Shown here one piece after another: positions 53,774 through 63,444 of a DNA stretch of 64,000 nucleotides; within the stretch, counting starts at the first letter, position 1, and each line of letters starts with the position of its first letter. The notes under the pieces are model-generated. The model saw nothing but the letters and a program-made list of their open reading frames with translations, was not told the DNA's origin and searched no databases. Source of the stretch: an uncultured Faecalibacterium sp. GTDB lineage: Bacteria > Bacillota > Clostridia > Oscillospirales > Ruminococcaceae. The stretch covers positions 1 through 64,000 of the forward strand of contig CAKSZM010000001.1 of NCBI GenBank assembly GCA_934525735.1. Reading direction: 5' to 3'. A program made the translations under genes and the position numbers.

Positions 53774-53821
53774 ATTGGACTCCTGTCTGTTCTGTGCAAT
53801 TCTCATCTGCACAAGGTGATT

Positions 53822-54313
53822 TTATTCGGTATAACTGACTGTGCGGGGCAGGCCGAGCTGCAGAAGAACAGCCTCTTCCTTTTCGCGCATACGCATGGCT
53901 TCCAGTCCGCCGTTCTCATGATCATAGCCCAGCAGATGCAGCATAGAGTGCACTGTCAGGAATGCCACCTCGCGCTGCAGCGGATGACCATAGAGATTGG
54001 CCTGCTCCAGTGCACGCTCCATGCTGATGACGATATCGCCCAGCATCATGCAGCCGTTGTTCTCGTCGATATCGTACTTGCCGTTTTCGCCCAGAGGAAA
54101 GCTCAGCACATCCGTGGGCATCGGCTTGTTGCGGTACTGGTTGTTCAGCTCGGCAATGGCAGCGTTATCCACGAAGGTGACGCTGATTTCTGCCGGAGCA
54201 TCGAAGTGTTCATATTCCAGCACCGCATTGCAGGCGCGGCGGATCAGGATGCGAAGGCCGGAAGGCACCTTGACAGCCTTCTGTGAATTGGTGATCAGAA
54301 CTTTATTGGACAT
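53822..54313 (-). CDS. ybeY: Endoribonuclease YbeY
   Basis: A 163-residue zinc-dependent RNase. The zinc histidines are in FLTVHSMLHLLGYDHE near residue 127. It helps mature the 16S rRNA 3' end. The ATG at 54313 follows AAAGGAG; the longer frame lacks one. It lies between phoH and era, as in most Firmicutes. Confidence 0.95.
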   Translation of the reverse strand: MSNKVLITNSQKAVKVPSGLRILIRRACNAVLEYEHFDAPAEISVTFVDNAAIAELNNQYRNKPMPTDVLSFPLGENGKYDIDENNGCMMLGDIVISMERALEQANLYGHPLQREVAFLTVHSMLHLLGYDHENGGLEAMRMREKEEAVLLQLGLPRTVSYTE

Positions 54314-54354
54314 ATAGCAGTCCGCTCCTTTCTGTTCTATCATTCCGTTGTTTT

Positions 54355-55314
54355 TTATTTTTCAGGATGCGCCGCTTTTTCATACGCCTTGATGATTTCC
54401 TGTACAAGGCGGTGGCGCACAACATCTTTTTCGGTAAAATAGCACTGCGCAATGCCATTGACATCCTTCAGCACATGCAGCGCATCCACAAGGCCGCTCC
54501 GGGTACGCTCCGGCAGATCAATTTGGGTCACGTCGCCCGTAACGACCACCTTGGAGCCGACGCCCATGCGGGTCAGGAACATCTTCATCTGTTCCGGCGT
54601 GGTATTCTGGGCCTCATCCAGAATAATGAACGAATCGTCCAGAGTGCGGCCGCGCATATAAGCCAGCGGCGCCACTTCAATGATTTGTTTTTCAACAAGC
54701 CGCTCATAAGTTTCTGCACCCAGCATATCAAACAGGCCGTCGTACAAGGGCCGGAGGTACGGATCTACCTTCTGCTGCAGATCACCGGGCAAAAAGCCAA
54801 GCTTCTCGCCTGCTTCCACCGCCGGGCGTGTAAGCACGATGCGGGAAACATCTTTTGCTTTAAAAGCTTTCACCGCCATAGCCACAGCAAGGTAAGTCTT
54901 GCCGGTGCCCGCAGGGCCGACGCCAAAGGTAATGGCATTATTTCGGATTGCATTCAGGTATTCCTTCTGGCCAAGCGTTTTGGGGCGTATGGGGCGGCCC
55001 TTTACAGTAACGGTGACAAAATCCTCTGTCAGCTCTTTCACACGTTTTTCTGCTCCGTCGTGTGCCAGGCTGATGCAGTAGCGGACAGTCTGGTCTTCCA
55101 GAGGCGTGTGGTTTTCGATCAGAAGGAGCATGCCCTCCACTGCGCGGTTCGCCGCAGCAACATTCGCCGGTTCGCCCGAAAGACGGAGCTGCGTTCCCCG
55201 GCAGACTGCCGTAACGGAAAACTCTTTTTCCAGCAGGCGGATATTCCGGTCGCAATTGCCAAAAACGGCAGCAGCGATCTCTACACTATCCAGTTCAATG
55301 TTCTTTTCTGCCAT
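54355..55314 (-). CDS. phoH: PhoH family ATPase (PhoH-like protein)
   Basis: A 319-residue PhoH. It has an N-terminal KH-like part, Walker A VGPAGTGKTYLAVAMAV (near residue 125) and Walker B SFIILDEAQNTTPEQ with TGDVTQIDLP. RNA-associated ATPase or helicase of incompletely known role. The start at 55314 has GGGAGGG before it. First gene of the phoH-ybeY-era-yqzL-recO-mutS2 run. A minus-strand promoter (TTTTCT, 17 bases, TACAAT) near 55350-55380 is plausible. Confidence 0.93.
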   Translation of the reverse strand: MAEKNIELDSVEIAAAVFGNCDRNIRLLEKEFSVTAVCRGTQLRLSGEPANVAAANRAVEGMLLLIENHTPLEDQTVRYCISLAHDGAEKRVKELTEDFVTVTVKGRPIRPKTLGQKEYLNAIRNNAITFGVGPAGTGKTYLAVAMAVKAFKAKDVSRIVLTRPAVEAGEKLGFLPGDLQQKVDPYLRPLYDGLFDMLGAETYERLVEKQIIEVAPLAYMRGRTLDDSFIILDEAQNTTPEQMKMFLTRMGVGSKVVVTGDVTQIDLPERTRSGLVDALHVLKDVNGIAQCYFTEKDVVRHRLVQEIIKAYEKAAHPEK

Positions 55315-55457
55315 GGATACCCTCCCGAAAAGGCCTAGTTTGATGCTCCTATTGTACCACCAAAACATCAATTAGAAAACTATGAAAATTGCACAAAAAT
55401 TTTCGAGCGCTTCCATCGGTTTTTCCATATGCCATTTTCACTGACGTGATGAAAACA

Positions 55458-55507
55458 AAAACAGCTTCCGGATCCCGGAAAGATGCCCTGCCGGGAGCCG
55501 GAAGCCA
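55458..55507 (-). terminator. Terminator of the selenium/molybdenum hydroxylase operon
   Basis: On the minus strand GGCTTCCGGCTCCCGG pairs with CCGGGATCCGGAAGC, followed by TGTTTTTG. It ends the operon reading leftward. Confidence 0.8.
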
Positions 55508-55532
55508 TTGTGAAAGATTCATGGAAGTCGGA

Positions 55533-56348
55533 TCACTTCAGAAGCTGCGTGCAGACGAGCTCGAGAACGCTGCCGGCAATGCAGCGTGCCTTATCAGAAA
55601 TCAGAAAGCAGTTGGCCAGTTCCTCCTTGCGCGGGTCCACGTCAGCAACCTTAAAGCCGGGCGTTACCGGGTACCCGCTGCGCAGAAGTCCCCGCAGGAT
55701 CCCGGTAATCTGTGTTGTGACCGGCACCGTTGCCTCATCAACGGTCCGGATCTGTGCAATGGTCTCCCCGGCTTCTACCGAATCGCCGATATTGCGCACA
55801 TCCTCAAATACACCCTCGGCCTGTGCGTGGATAACGCGCTCTTTGCCGAACCCAGCGATCACGCCCGGAATCCCCGTATTGGGGATGGCAGTTCCCTCCC
55901 GGATGATCCGGCCAAGACGGTGACCGCGCTTCGTCTCGATCACAGCGTCCACATCTTTCCCTGCCGTAAAGCCTGGGCCGAGCGCGATCGTCAGCGGAGC
56001 CATATCCCGGGTCGTGCCGAGGTTCTTTTTAGCCAGAATGGCATCTACGACGGCTGCCGGCTTTGCAGACCGGATGCTCCCGCCGGCCGGATCAACAAGA
56101 ACCGGGACGGCATTCTCTGCCCAGACAGCAGCAGCCTGCTCCAGCGAATCGATCCGGACGGCGCGGAGGCCCTCTACAGTCGTTTCCCCCTCATAAACTG
56201 CTTCGCACAACGCAACCTGCCGCCGGATGGCTGCCGGATGTTGGGCCTCCAATACCAATACACGGAACCCGGCGGACCACAAACAATGGATCGTACCGGT
56301 CGCAAGGTCGCCGCCGCCGCGCACAATGATCAATGCATCCTGTTTCAT
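55533..56348 (-). CDS. yqeB: Selenium-dependent molybdenum hydroxylase system protein YqeB (EF2563 type)
   Basis: A 271-residue protein of the EF2563/YqeB family. IIVRGGGDLATGTIHCLWSAGF begins a Rossmann-like nucleotide-binding domain, followed by VDPAGG and GPGFTAGKDVDAVIETKRGHRLGR near residue 150. The family always travels with selenium-dependent molybdenum hydroxylases and is thought to help make or insert the selenium-containing cofactor; its reaction is not established. ATG at 56348 overlaps the previous stop (ATGA). Confidence 0.9.
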   Translation of the reverse strand: MKQDALIIVRGGGDLATGTIHCLWSAGFRVLVLEAQHPAAIRRQVALCEAVYEGETTVEGLRAVRIDSLEQAAAVWAENAVPVLVDPAGGSIRSAKPAAVVDAILAKKNLGTTRDMAPLTIALGPGFTAGKDVDAVIETKRGHRLGRIIREGTAIPNTGIPGVIAGFGKERVIHAQAEGVFEDVRNIGDSVEAGETIAQIRTVDEATVPVTTQITGILRGLLRSGYPVTPGFKVADVDPRKEELANCFLISDKARCIAGSVLELVCTQLLK

Positions 56349-57403
56349 CCGATCACCTCGCCGGGAATAACTTTTTCCAGCAATAATTCCATGGAGCCAC
56401 CGCAGGCCGCTATGGCGGCATCTGCGTTCTGACCGTCTGCAGAAAAATGAACGACTTTGCTGTGCTGCAGGGAGTTCTCTGCCAGCATTTCCTGCGCGGC
56501 CAGGATCGTACAATGCTCCATGATACCGCCGCCCACGCTGCCTGCCGTTTGGCCGTCCGGACTAATCAGCATTTTTGCCCCGACCTCGCGCGGGGTGGAA
56601 CCGTGGCGGGCAATAATGGTGGCCAAAACCGCAGGCCGGTTTGCTTTGTCTGCTGCATGCATCGCTTCCAGCAGTATGGGCGGAAAGCCTTCGGTCCGGG
56701 TCCGCTGGTTCTTGATGGAAACGATCTGCGCCATAATCGACAGTGCAATTTCTTCCGCCGTCTGGGAGCCGATGGAAAGGCCGATTGGCGCATACAGTGC
56801 TTCCACGCGCTGCGCATCCGCTCCCTGTTCCAGAAGCTGACGGCGCACCAGCTGCGCCCGTCCGCGGCTGCCCATCATGCCGACATAGGCAGCGGGCTTT
56901 TGCAGGATCTGCCGCAGACATACCACATCAAATGCGTGCGCCCGGGTCACGACCACAAAATACGTTTCCTCTCCGCCGGGCACCTGCTGCAGTGCCTGCT
57001 CAAACGGCAGACAAATCACCGTATCCGCTCCGGCCCCGCGCAGCATCTGCGCATATTCTTCGCGGTCGTCCATTGCAAGAACAGCAAGTCCCAGCAGCTT
57101 TGCCAGCCGGACTACTGATACCGCCACATGCCCGCCGCCGCAGAGGACAAGCTGCGGCGGCGCACCGAAACGCTCTGCAAAGATGCGGATGCCTTCGATT
57201 TCACAGATGCCCGTTGCTGCGATCTTCTGCAGGGCATCCAGATGCTGCTGCAGAAGATCGGCGGGGCCGGTTTTCCATGCGGGCTGCCCGTTCCGCAGTA
57301 GCATCTGCCCTCCGGCAAAGTCTCCCTCCAAAATATAAGCCAGTGTAAAGTTGCCGTTTCCTTTTTCCGCCTGCAGCACCTGATAGAGCGGCATATTGTT
57401 CAT
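56345..57403 (-). CDS. XdhC/CoxI family cofactor-maturation protein
   Basis: A 352-residue XdhC/CoxI protein. After an unassigned N-terminal 70 residues comes the Rossmann domain (VLCGGGHVAVSVVRLAKLLG, near residue 85; GMMGSRGRAQLVRRQLLEQG, near residue 175). The XdhC_CoxI domain (ARHGSTPREVGAKMLISPDGQTAGSVGGGIME, near residue 265) follows. In the common layout the CoxI part is N-terminal, so the order is reversed here. The family delivers sulfurated molybdenum cofactor to hydroxylases. It is translationally coupled to yqeB. Confidence 0.88.
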   Translation of the reverse strand: MNNMPLYQVLQAEKGNGNFTLAYILEGDFAGGQMLLRNGQPAWKTGPADLLQQHLDALQKIAATGICEIEGIRIFAERFGAPPQLVLCGGGHVAVSVVRLAKLLGLAVLAMDDREEYAQMLRGAGADTVICLPFEQALQQVPGGEETYFVVVTRAHAFDVVCLRQILQKPAAYVGMMGSRGRAQLVRRQLLEQGADAQRVEALYAPIGLSIGSQTAEEIALSIMAQIVSIKNQRTRTEGFPPILLEAMHAADKANRPAVLATIIARHGSTPREVGAKMLISPDGQTAGSVGGGIMEHCTILAAQEMLAENSLQHSKVVHFSADGQNADAAIAACGGSMELLLEKVIPGEVIG

Positions 57404-57421
57404 CTGATCTTCTCCTGCCTT

Positions 57422-57652
57422 TTATTGTTCCACGGCCGCAGCCTTGTCATACCCGGCTCGGTCCAGACGATGCTGCCAGAGTTCGAACTCTTCCGGCAGC
57501 ATCCTCCATGCAAGACCGCAGCCGGCCGAGATCTCCCGCGGGAGCGGGATCAGACGGCCGGGTACATTCTGTGTCATACACTGCTTTTCCCATTCCATCG
57601 CTTCCAGCGTAGTCCGGAATGAAAGAACGATATACGTTTTCCGTGCTCTCAT
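57422..57652 (-). CDS. DUF3343 protein, putative selenium/sulfur carrier
   Basis: A 76-residue protein of the DUF3343 family, described as a putative Se/S carrier. It opens with TYIVLSFRTTLEAMEWEKQC and has the conserved SAGCGLAWR cysteine (near residue 45). It is encoded next to the desulfurase-like enzyme, whose stop directly precedes this start (TGAATG). A role in moving selenium from the desulfurase toward SelD or YedF is inferred from context. Confidence 0.82.
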   Translation of the reverse strand: MRARKTYIVLSFRTTLEAMEWEKQCMTQNVPGRLIPLPREISAGCGLAWRMLPEEFELWQHRLDRAGYDKAAAVEQ

Positions 57653-58792
57653 TCAGGCCTCCTGCGCCAGTTCCTGTACAGCCTGTGCCGCCTGCAGAAC
57701 TTCCTGCTCGGTATTGAAATGTGAAAAACTGAACCGAACTGTACCCTGTTCTGCGGTTCCAAGTGCTTTATGCATCAGCGGAGCGCAGTGAGCGCCGGCG
57801 CGCACACAAATGCTGTAGTCTTCCCACAGAAGGTCAGCAATGCGGGCAGAGTCCTCATCACCGATATTCAGCGATACGATAGGCGCATGCTGCTTCGCAA
57901 GCGGATCCCCATAAATTTTCACGTTGGGAATTGTTCGGACCTTTTCGTAAAACAGTTCGGTGAGGGCCGTCTCCTTTTTCTGCAGATTTTCGATTCCTTG
58001 CGCAAGGAGCCACTCCGCACCGGCGCGCAGCCCGGCCAGCCCGGGAACATTCAGCGTGCCAGCTTCCAGCGCAGTCGGCATCTGCGAAGGGTGGTGTTCC
58101 AGAAAACTCTGTACGCCGCTGCCTCCCACAACAAGCGGACGCACTGCCAGACCCGGACGCACATAGATGCCGCCAGTTCCCTGCGGGCCGAGAAGCGCCT
58201 TGTGCCCGGTAAAACACAACACGTCGATTTCCATTGCCTGCACATCGATGGGCTGTGCTCCCGCCGTCTGGGATGCATCCACGACCAGAAGCATCCCATT
58301 CCGGTGAGCTGTCCGCGCTGCCTCGGCAAGATCCGGCTCGTTTCCGGTGACGTTGGATGCCATGGTCAGGACGAATGCGCGGGTGTCCGGCCGGAGATAC
58401 TCATCCCATTGCGTATCGCAGAACCGGCCTTCCGCATCTGTTTCGATGAAATCCAGCCGTGTGCCCTGCTCCCGCAGACGATACAGCGGCCGCAGAACAG
58501 AGTTGTGTTCGCAGACCGTTGTGATGATGTGATCGCCCGGCCCGAACAAACCGCTGATAGCCAGATTGAGCGCCTGCGTGGCGTTAGAAGTAAAAGCAAT
58601 ACAGGAAGGATCCGGCACATTCAGCAGCTTTGCCATTGCACAGCGTGCCTGAGAAACGATTCGTGATGCATGCAGAGTCGGTTCATGCGCACCGCGCCCC
58701 GGGTTGCCCGCTGTACGAAGTGCATCCATCATTGCCTGTTCCACCTCAGGGGGCTTGTGCAGGGTGGTCGCCGCATTATCAAGATAGATCAT
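57653..58792 (-). CDS. Cysteine desulfurase-like aminotransferase (EF2568 type)
   Basis: A 379-residue class V PLP enzyme of the TIGR01977 group (EF2568). It has IYLDNAATT, the PLP lysine in CFTGHKALLGPQGTGG (near residue 200) and the catalytic cysteine loop RAGAHCAP (near residue 337). It may act as a cysteine desulfurase or selenocysteine lyase supplying selenium. The start overlaps the yedF stop (58789-58792). Confidence 0.9.
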   Translation of the reverse strand: MIYLDNAATTLHKPPEVEQAMMDALRTAGNPGRGAHEPTLHASRIVSQARCAMAKLLNVPDPSCIAFTSNATQALNLAISGLFGPGDHIITTVCEHNSVLRPLYRLREQGTRLDFIETDAEGRFCDTQWDEYLRPDTRAFVLTMASNVTGNEPDLAEAARTAHRNGMLLVVDASQTAGAQPIDVQAMEIDVLCFTGHKALLGPQGTGGIYVRPGLAVRPLVVGGSGVQSFLEHHPSQMPTALEAGTLNVPGLAGLRAGAEWLLAQGIENLQKKETALTELFYEKVRTIPNVKIYGDPLAKQHAPIVSLNIGDEDSARIADLLWEDYSICVRAGAHCAPLMHKALGTAEQGTVRFSFSHFNTEQEVLQAAQAVQELAQEA

Positions 58793-59397
58793 GGTTTCAC
58801 CACGTTGCCGGCCAGCGTCAGTTTTTCCACGATCGTATACATATTGGTCACGCTACCGACGGCAAGTTTCTCGGTCAGGCCGTAGAAATTCAGACAGGTG
58901 CCGCAGGTCATGATCTCCACACCCTGTGCTTCCAGTGCCTTCAGGTCTTCCAGCATGGGGGAACCTTCGCAGGTCAGGGATGCGCCGCTATTGTAGAAAA
59001 GAATGGTCTTGGGCAGCTGATCCTGCTGGGTCAGTGCAAAGACAAAGGCTTTGAGCAGGGTCTTGCCAAGCTCTTCTGCACCAATGCCCATTTTATCCGA
59101 GCCGATGGCCACGACTGTATCCGTGCGGGTGTCCGGCACACAGGCGGGTGCTTCCTCTTGAGGCTCTTCAGCTGCTTCGCCAATGGTGAACAGCACACGG
59201 TATTCCTGCTCTGCCAGCTTTTCTGCACTGTACTGATAACCCTTCTGCTGAGCCATTTTGGTCAGGTTCTGTACGGCAATCTCGTTGTCTACGAGCACCT
59301 CCACCTGTCCGGCGCCTTTCAACTCGGCAATAGCCTTTTTCGCTTTTACAACAGGAAGCGGGCATGCGTCTCCGCGGGCATCAACATTCACCATCAT
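58789..59397 (-). CDS. yedF: Sulfurtransferase-like selenium metabolism protein YedF
   Basis: A 202-residue two-domain protein. An N-terminal SirA/TusA-like domain has DARGDACPLPVVKAKKA. A C-terminal DsrE-like domain has GSDKMGIGAEELGKTLLKAF and GVEIMTCGTCLNFYG. The TIGR03527 family sits with selD in selenium-using genomes and probably carries selenium as a persulfide/selenide adduct. ATG at 59397 after AAAGGAG; the ATG one codon on is also possible. Confidence 0.9.
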   Translation of the reverse strand: MMVNVDARGDACPLPVVKAKKAIAELKGAGQVEVLVDNEIAVQNLTKMAQQKGYQYSAEKLAEQEYRVLFTIGEAAEEPQEEAPACVPDTRTDTVVAIGSDKMGIGAEELGKTLLKAFVFALTQQDQLPKTILFYNSGASLTCEGSPMLEDLKALEAQGVEIMTCGTCLNFYGLTEKLAVGSVTNMYTIVEKLTLAGNVVKP

Positions 59398-59411
59398 TTG
59401 GGTAGCTCCTT

Positions 59412-60446
59412 TCAGTATTTCACAAGAATTTCCTGTTCCGCCTTGGGCAGAATTTCGCCCACGATCCGTGCAGGAAGCCCTGCCGCCTGCAGTTCCGCTT
59501 CCAGCGCGGCGGCTGCTTCCGGCGCAACAGCCAGAAGCAGCCCGCCGGAAGTCTGCGGATCGAACAGAACCTCCTCCATGGAAAAGGAAACATTTTCAAA
59601 CGTAACAAACGGACCGGTATGGTTGCGGTTGCGCTGTCCGGCGGCAGTGTACAGAAAATCATCTGCAGCCTTTTCCGCCCCCGGCAGCACCGGTACTGCA
59701 CGGGCATTGACGACGCAGGAAAGCTTCCCGCCCATCATCTCGTGCAGATGACCCAGAAAGCTGAAGCCCGTCACATCTGTGGCAGCATGAACCGGGTAGC
59801 GGCGGCTGATCTCAGCAGCAGCCTTGTTCAGCGTTGTCATGGAAGCAACGGCGGCATCCATATGCTCCGGCGCTGCTTCGCCCACGCGGTTTGCCGTGCA
59901 GATCAGCCCAACGCCCAGTGCCTTGGTCAGGATCAGCTTGTCACCGGGGAGGCCGGTATCGTTTGCGTAAAGACGTTTCGGGTCTACAAGCCCCGTCACA
60001 GACAGACCGTACTTTACGCCGCTGTCAGCGATGGAATGGCCGCCCGCCAGAACACCGCCGGCTTCTGCCACTTTTTCGGCTCCGCCGCGCAGGATCTCGC
60101 CCAGAATGTTCAGGTCCATGCTTTCCGGAAAACAGACGAGGTTCAGTGCAGTTTTCACCTCACCGCCCATGGCGTAGACATCGCTCAGCGCGTTTGCGGC
60201 TGCGATCTGCCCGAAGGTATAGGGATCATCCACCATCGGCGGAAAAAAGTCCACGGTCTGAACCAGAGCAACGTCATCCGTGATGCGGTAAACCGCTGCA
60301 TCGTCCCGGCTGTCGTACCCGACCAGAAGGTTCGGGTCTTTTTCGCCCCGGGGCAGTTTTTCCAGAATACGGCTCAGTACACCGGCCCCAAGCTTCGCCG
60401 TACAGCCGCCTCCGGTGCAGAACACGATCTTTTCTTCTTTGCTCAT
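59412..60446 (-). CDS. selD: Selenide, water dikinase (SelD, cysteine form)
   Basis: A 344-residue SelD. It makes selenophosphate from selenide and ATP. Catalytic Cys15 and Lys18 are in GGGCTAKLG. The Cys is in the position that is selenocysteine in some homologues. Core motifs [34 protein letters not shown] and AGGHSI are intact. It overlaps yqeC by four bases. No selA, selB or ybbB-like gene is in the window, so it fits the orphan-SelD pattern serving molybdenum hydroxylases. Confidence 0.94.
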   Translation of the reverse strand: MSKEEKIVFCTGGGCTAKLGAGVLSRILEKLPRGEKDPNLLVGYDSRDDAAVYRITDDVALVQTVDFFPPMVDDPYTFGQIAAANALSDVYAMGGEVKTALNLVCFPESMDLNILGEILRGGAEKVAEAGGVLAGGHSIADSGVKYGLSVTGLVDPKRLYANDTGLPGDKLILTKALGVGLICTANRVGEAAPEHMDAAVASMTTLNKAAAEISRRYPVHAATDVTGFSFLGHLHEMMGGKLSCVVNARAVPVLPGAEKAADDFLYTAAGQRNRNHTGPFVTFENVSFSMEEVLFDPQTSGGLLLAVAPEAAAALEAELQAAGLPARIVGEILPKAEQEILVKY

Positions 60447-61150
60447 GCGCGTTCTCCCTCTTCAAAATGTGTCAAAACGCCGGTTATCTGATAGCGTTCC
60501 TGCAGGATGCGGAGCGTCTGCTTCCCAAGCAGTTGACTGTCCGGCGTATCCGCCTGATTGAGCACAGCATAAAATGCTCTGCTGCCCACCAGCTTGCGCC
60601 CGCCCTGTTCACTGGCCAGCAATTCCGCCAGCAATTCCGGCGTCAGCGCAGCATCCAGCGGAGCACCCAGAAGTCCGGCCGCCAGCTCTGCCCGGAAGCA
60701 GACTTTTTCCAGCGGACGTCCCAGTGCCGAAAGGCCGGCCACTGCCAGCACGGTGTCGCACTGCGGCAAAATTACCGGTTCGTGCACCGCCGGAGCTTTG
60801 CACGGCATCCGCTTTGCCCCGTCTGCTTCAATGAGCGTCAGGTCGGCAAGCTCCATCCACCGGGTCAGCAGCTGTGCAGGCGGAACGGTCAGCTTGCCTT
60901 TCGGGGCGGCTGACCCTGCAACGGCATAGCTGCCGTCAGCCCACAGTGCATCCCGGGCAGCATTGTTATCCGCCCAGACACCGCCGGGCGGCTTCATGAT
61001 ATGTGTTGTTGTCGTAGCCAGAACTTTCCAGTCTTTGCGGGCGCAGCAGGACGCCATGGCATACATCAGAGTCGTTTTTCCGCCGCCGCCCACAAGCGAG
61101 ACGATATGTCCCTTTTCTGTCAGGAACGGAAAGCAGCGTTCCAGGTTCAT
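60443..61150 (-). CDS. yqeC: Selenium cofactor biosynthesis protein YqeC
   Basis: A 235-residue P-loop protein (TIGR03172). It has [16 protein letters not shown] at residues 18-33, a [10 protein letters not shown] motif, [16 protein letters not shown] near residue 104 and GLSALGRPL. It is required in selenium-dependent molybdenum hydroxylase systems; its exact reaction is unproven. The start overlaps the hydroxylase large-subunit stop (ATGA). Confidence 0.9.
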   Translation of the reverse strand: MNLERCFPFLTEKGHIVSLVGGGGKTTLMYAMASCCARKDWKVLATTTTHIMKPPGGVWADNNAARDALWADGSYAVAGSAAPKGKLTVPPAQLLTRWMELADLTLIEADGAKRMPCKAPAVHEPVILPQCDTVLAVAGLSALGRPLEKVCFRAELAAGLLGAPLDAALTPELLAELLASEQGGRKLVGSRAFYAVLNQADTPDSQLLGKQTLRILQERYQITGVLTHFEEGERA

Positions 61151-63444
61151 TCTTCGCCCTTTTTCGCCGCCGCTGCCATGGCAATCTTTTCCGGCGTGAT
61201 GGGCAGCTCATAGAACCGAGTGCCGATGGCGTTGTAAATCGCATCCGAAATGGCCGGAAGCGGGGTGTTGATGACCACTTCACCGATGGATTTTGCACCG
61301 AAGGGGCCGTTCGGCTCATAACTGCTTTCAAACTCCACCCGGATCTTACCAACATCTGTGCGGGCCGGGATCTTATACTGGAAGAACGAATTTTCTTCCG
61401 GGTAACCTTTTTTATCGTAGGTGATGTTCTCAGTCAATGTCATGCCGATACCTTGCAGCAGACCGCCCTCGGCCTGCACACGGGTCAGGTTCGGGTTGAT
61501 GGGTGTGCCGCAGTCCACACAGGCGTCAAACTCCAGCAGTTTCACCTCGCCGGTCTCGGTGTCCACCTCCACCTCTGCAGCGCCTGCCATGTACGGCGGG
61601 GGCGACAGCGGCGAAGAATGCGTCTCGGTGGCTTCCAGCGGCACTGCATGTCCGTTCTGTGCCGCCGCTGCAACAGCGGCCAGCGTCACCTGATGGGAAG
61701 GCTCTGTACTCTCGAACACCGCTTTGCCGTCAAACTCCACCGCATCCGCCGGGCAGTTCAAAAGCTCTGCGCCCAGTTTGCAGATCTGCTCCCGCAGCTT
61801 CATGGCGCACTTTTCCGTGGCCTTTCCGGTCACATAGATGGTACTGGACGCATAGGAGCCGGAGTCGTAGGGCGAAGAGTCGGTATCTGCGCCGAACACA
61901 GAGATCTCATCCAGCGTGCAATCCAGAACTTCGGCCGCGATCTGCGCCAGCGTGGTGTCACAGCCGGTGCCCATATCGGCGGCACCGATCATCAGGGTAT
62001 ACGAACCATCATCGTTCAGTTTCAGGGTGGCGCTGCCCACATCCATTCCGGAAATGCCGGAGCCCTGCATGGCCATGCCCATGCCGACGGCGCGAACCTT
62101 GCCGTTGCCCATGTCCCTGACAGGGTACTTGTGTTCCCAGTCGATCATCTCGCGTATCTTGACAAGGCAGCGATCCAGCGCACAGCTGGTGTTCACGGCA
62201 CCGTAGTAGGCGGGCATCACGTCACCTTCCTGCACGGTATTCTTGAGCCGCAGCGCAAAGGGATCCATATTCAGCTTGTGAGCCAGCTCGTTCACGGCCG
62301 ATTCCACCGCAAACAGCCCCTGTGTTGCACCGTAGCCGCGGTAGGCACCGGCAGACATATGGTTGGTATACACCACATCACTGACAAAGCGGAATGCTTC
62401 GGCCTTGCCGTACAGCGGGATGGATTTATGTCCGGACAGGCCGACTGTCGTGGGGCCGTGTTCGCCGTAAGCACCGGTATTGGACAGGGTGTACAGGTCG
62501 ATGCCCTTCACGATGCCGTCTTTGGTGGCGCCTAACCGGACATGCATCTCCATCTCATGCCGGGGCGAGGAAGCGATCTGGCTTTCTACGCGGCTGAAGA
62601 TGATCTTGGAGGGCTTTTTGGTTTTCCATGTCACGAACGCCGGGTACACTTCGCACACCGCCGTCTGCTTGGCGCCGAAACCTCCGCCGATACGGGGCTT
62701 GGATACCCGCACCATGGACTTTGGGATATGCAGTGCGTTGGCGATATTGCGCCGTGCATGGAACACGATCTGCGTCGAGCTGAGCACGTTCAGACGGCCG
62801 TAGGTGTCGATGGAGCAGTAAGTGCGGAAAGTCTCCATCATGGCCTGCTGGCAGGCTTTGGTGTGATACACATGGTCGATGACCACATCGCACCCTGCCA
62901 GAACGGCATCGATATCGCCGGAACTGCTTTCGTCGTGAGCGCACAGGTTCCGTTTGTTATCGGCTCCCACCGGGCACAAGCTTTCCCAGTTGTCCTCCGG
63001 ATGGACGAGAACCGGGTTATCCTTGGCGATATGGTAGTCCAGCACGGCTTCCAGCACTTCATACTCGACCTTGATGAGCTTCAGTGCCTTGTCTACGCAT
63101 TTTTCGTCTTTACCGGCCACAATGGCAACCACATCGCCCACAAAGCGCACATGGCGGTCAATGACCAGCCGGTCGTAGGGGCTGGCTTCCGGGTAGGTTT
63201 GGCCGGCCTCTGTATAGCGACGGCCGTTTTGATCCACATCTTCCCAGGTGTAGATTGCTTCGATGCCCGGCACCTTTTTTGCCACAGCAGTATTGATGGT
63301 CTTTACGATGGCATTGGCATGAGGTGAGCGCAGCAGCTTGACGATCAGGCAGTCCGCCGGGATCACGTCATCCATGTACACGGGCTGGCCTGTGACCAGC
63401 TGCATGGCGTCTTTTTTGCGGAACGGCTTGTTGACGGTATTCAT
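61147..63444 (-). CDS. Molybdenum hydroxylase large subunit (xanthine dehydrogenase family)
   Basis: A 765-residue molybdopterin-binding subunit. It has the Ald_Xan_dh_C fold at the N-terminus (GQPVYMDDVIPADCL), GGGFGAKQTAV near residue 258, the AYRGYGATQG loop near residue 375 and the catalytic glutamate in GPFGAKSIGE near residue 718. Genes of the selenium-dependent type adjoin it, so the active-site ligand is probably selenium rather than sulfur. The substrate is likely a purine, but is not read from sequence. Tightly coupled to the iron-sulfur subunit upstream. Confidence 0.9.
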   Translation of the reverse strand: MNTVNKPFRKKDAMQLVTGQPVYMDDVIPADCLIVKLLRSPHANAIVKTINTAVAKKVPGIEAIYTWEDVDQNGRRYTEAGQTYPEASPYDRLVIDRHVRFVGDVVAIVAGKDEKCVDKALKLIKVEYEVLEAVLDYHIAKDNPVLVHPEDNWESLCPVGADNKRNLCAHDESSSGDIDAVLAGCDVVIDHVYHTKACQQAMMETFRTYCSIDTYGRLNVLSSTQIVFHARRNIANALHIPKSMVRVSKPRIGGGFGAKQTAVCEVYPAFVTWKTKKPSKIIFSRVESQIASSPRHEMEMHVRLGATKDGIVKGIDLYTLSNTGAYGEHGPTTVGLSGHKSIPLYGKAEAFRFVSDVVYTNHMSAGAYRGYGATQGLFAVESAVNELAHKLNMDPFALRLKNTVQEGDVMPAYYGAVNTSCALDRCLVKIREMIDWEHKYPVRDMGNGKVRAVGMGMAMQGSGISGMDVGSATLKLNDDGSYTLMIGAADMGTGCDTTLAQIAAEVLDCTLDEISVFGADTDSSPYDSGSYASSTIYVTGKATEKCAMKLREQICKLGAELLNCPADAVEFDGKAVFESTEPSHQVTLAAVAAAAQNGHAVPLEATETHSSPLSPPPYMAGAAEVEVDTETGEVKLLEFDACVDCGTPINPNLTRVQAEGGLLQGIGMTLTENITYDKKGYPEENSFFQYKIPARTDVGKIRVEFESSYEPNGPFGAKSIGEVVINTPLPAISDAIYNAIGTRFYELPITPEKIAMAAAAKKGEE

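Noticed and set aside
52799-54286. Plus-strand frame of 495 codons across era/ybeY
   Set aside because: It is the antisense shadow of well-recognised era and ybeY; its protein is rich in His/Gln and Leu with no domain.
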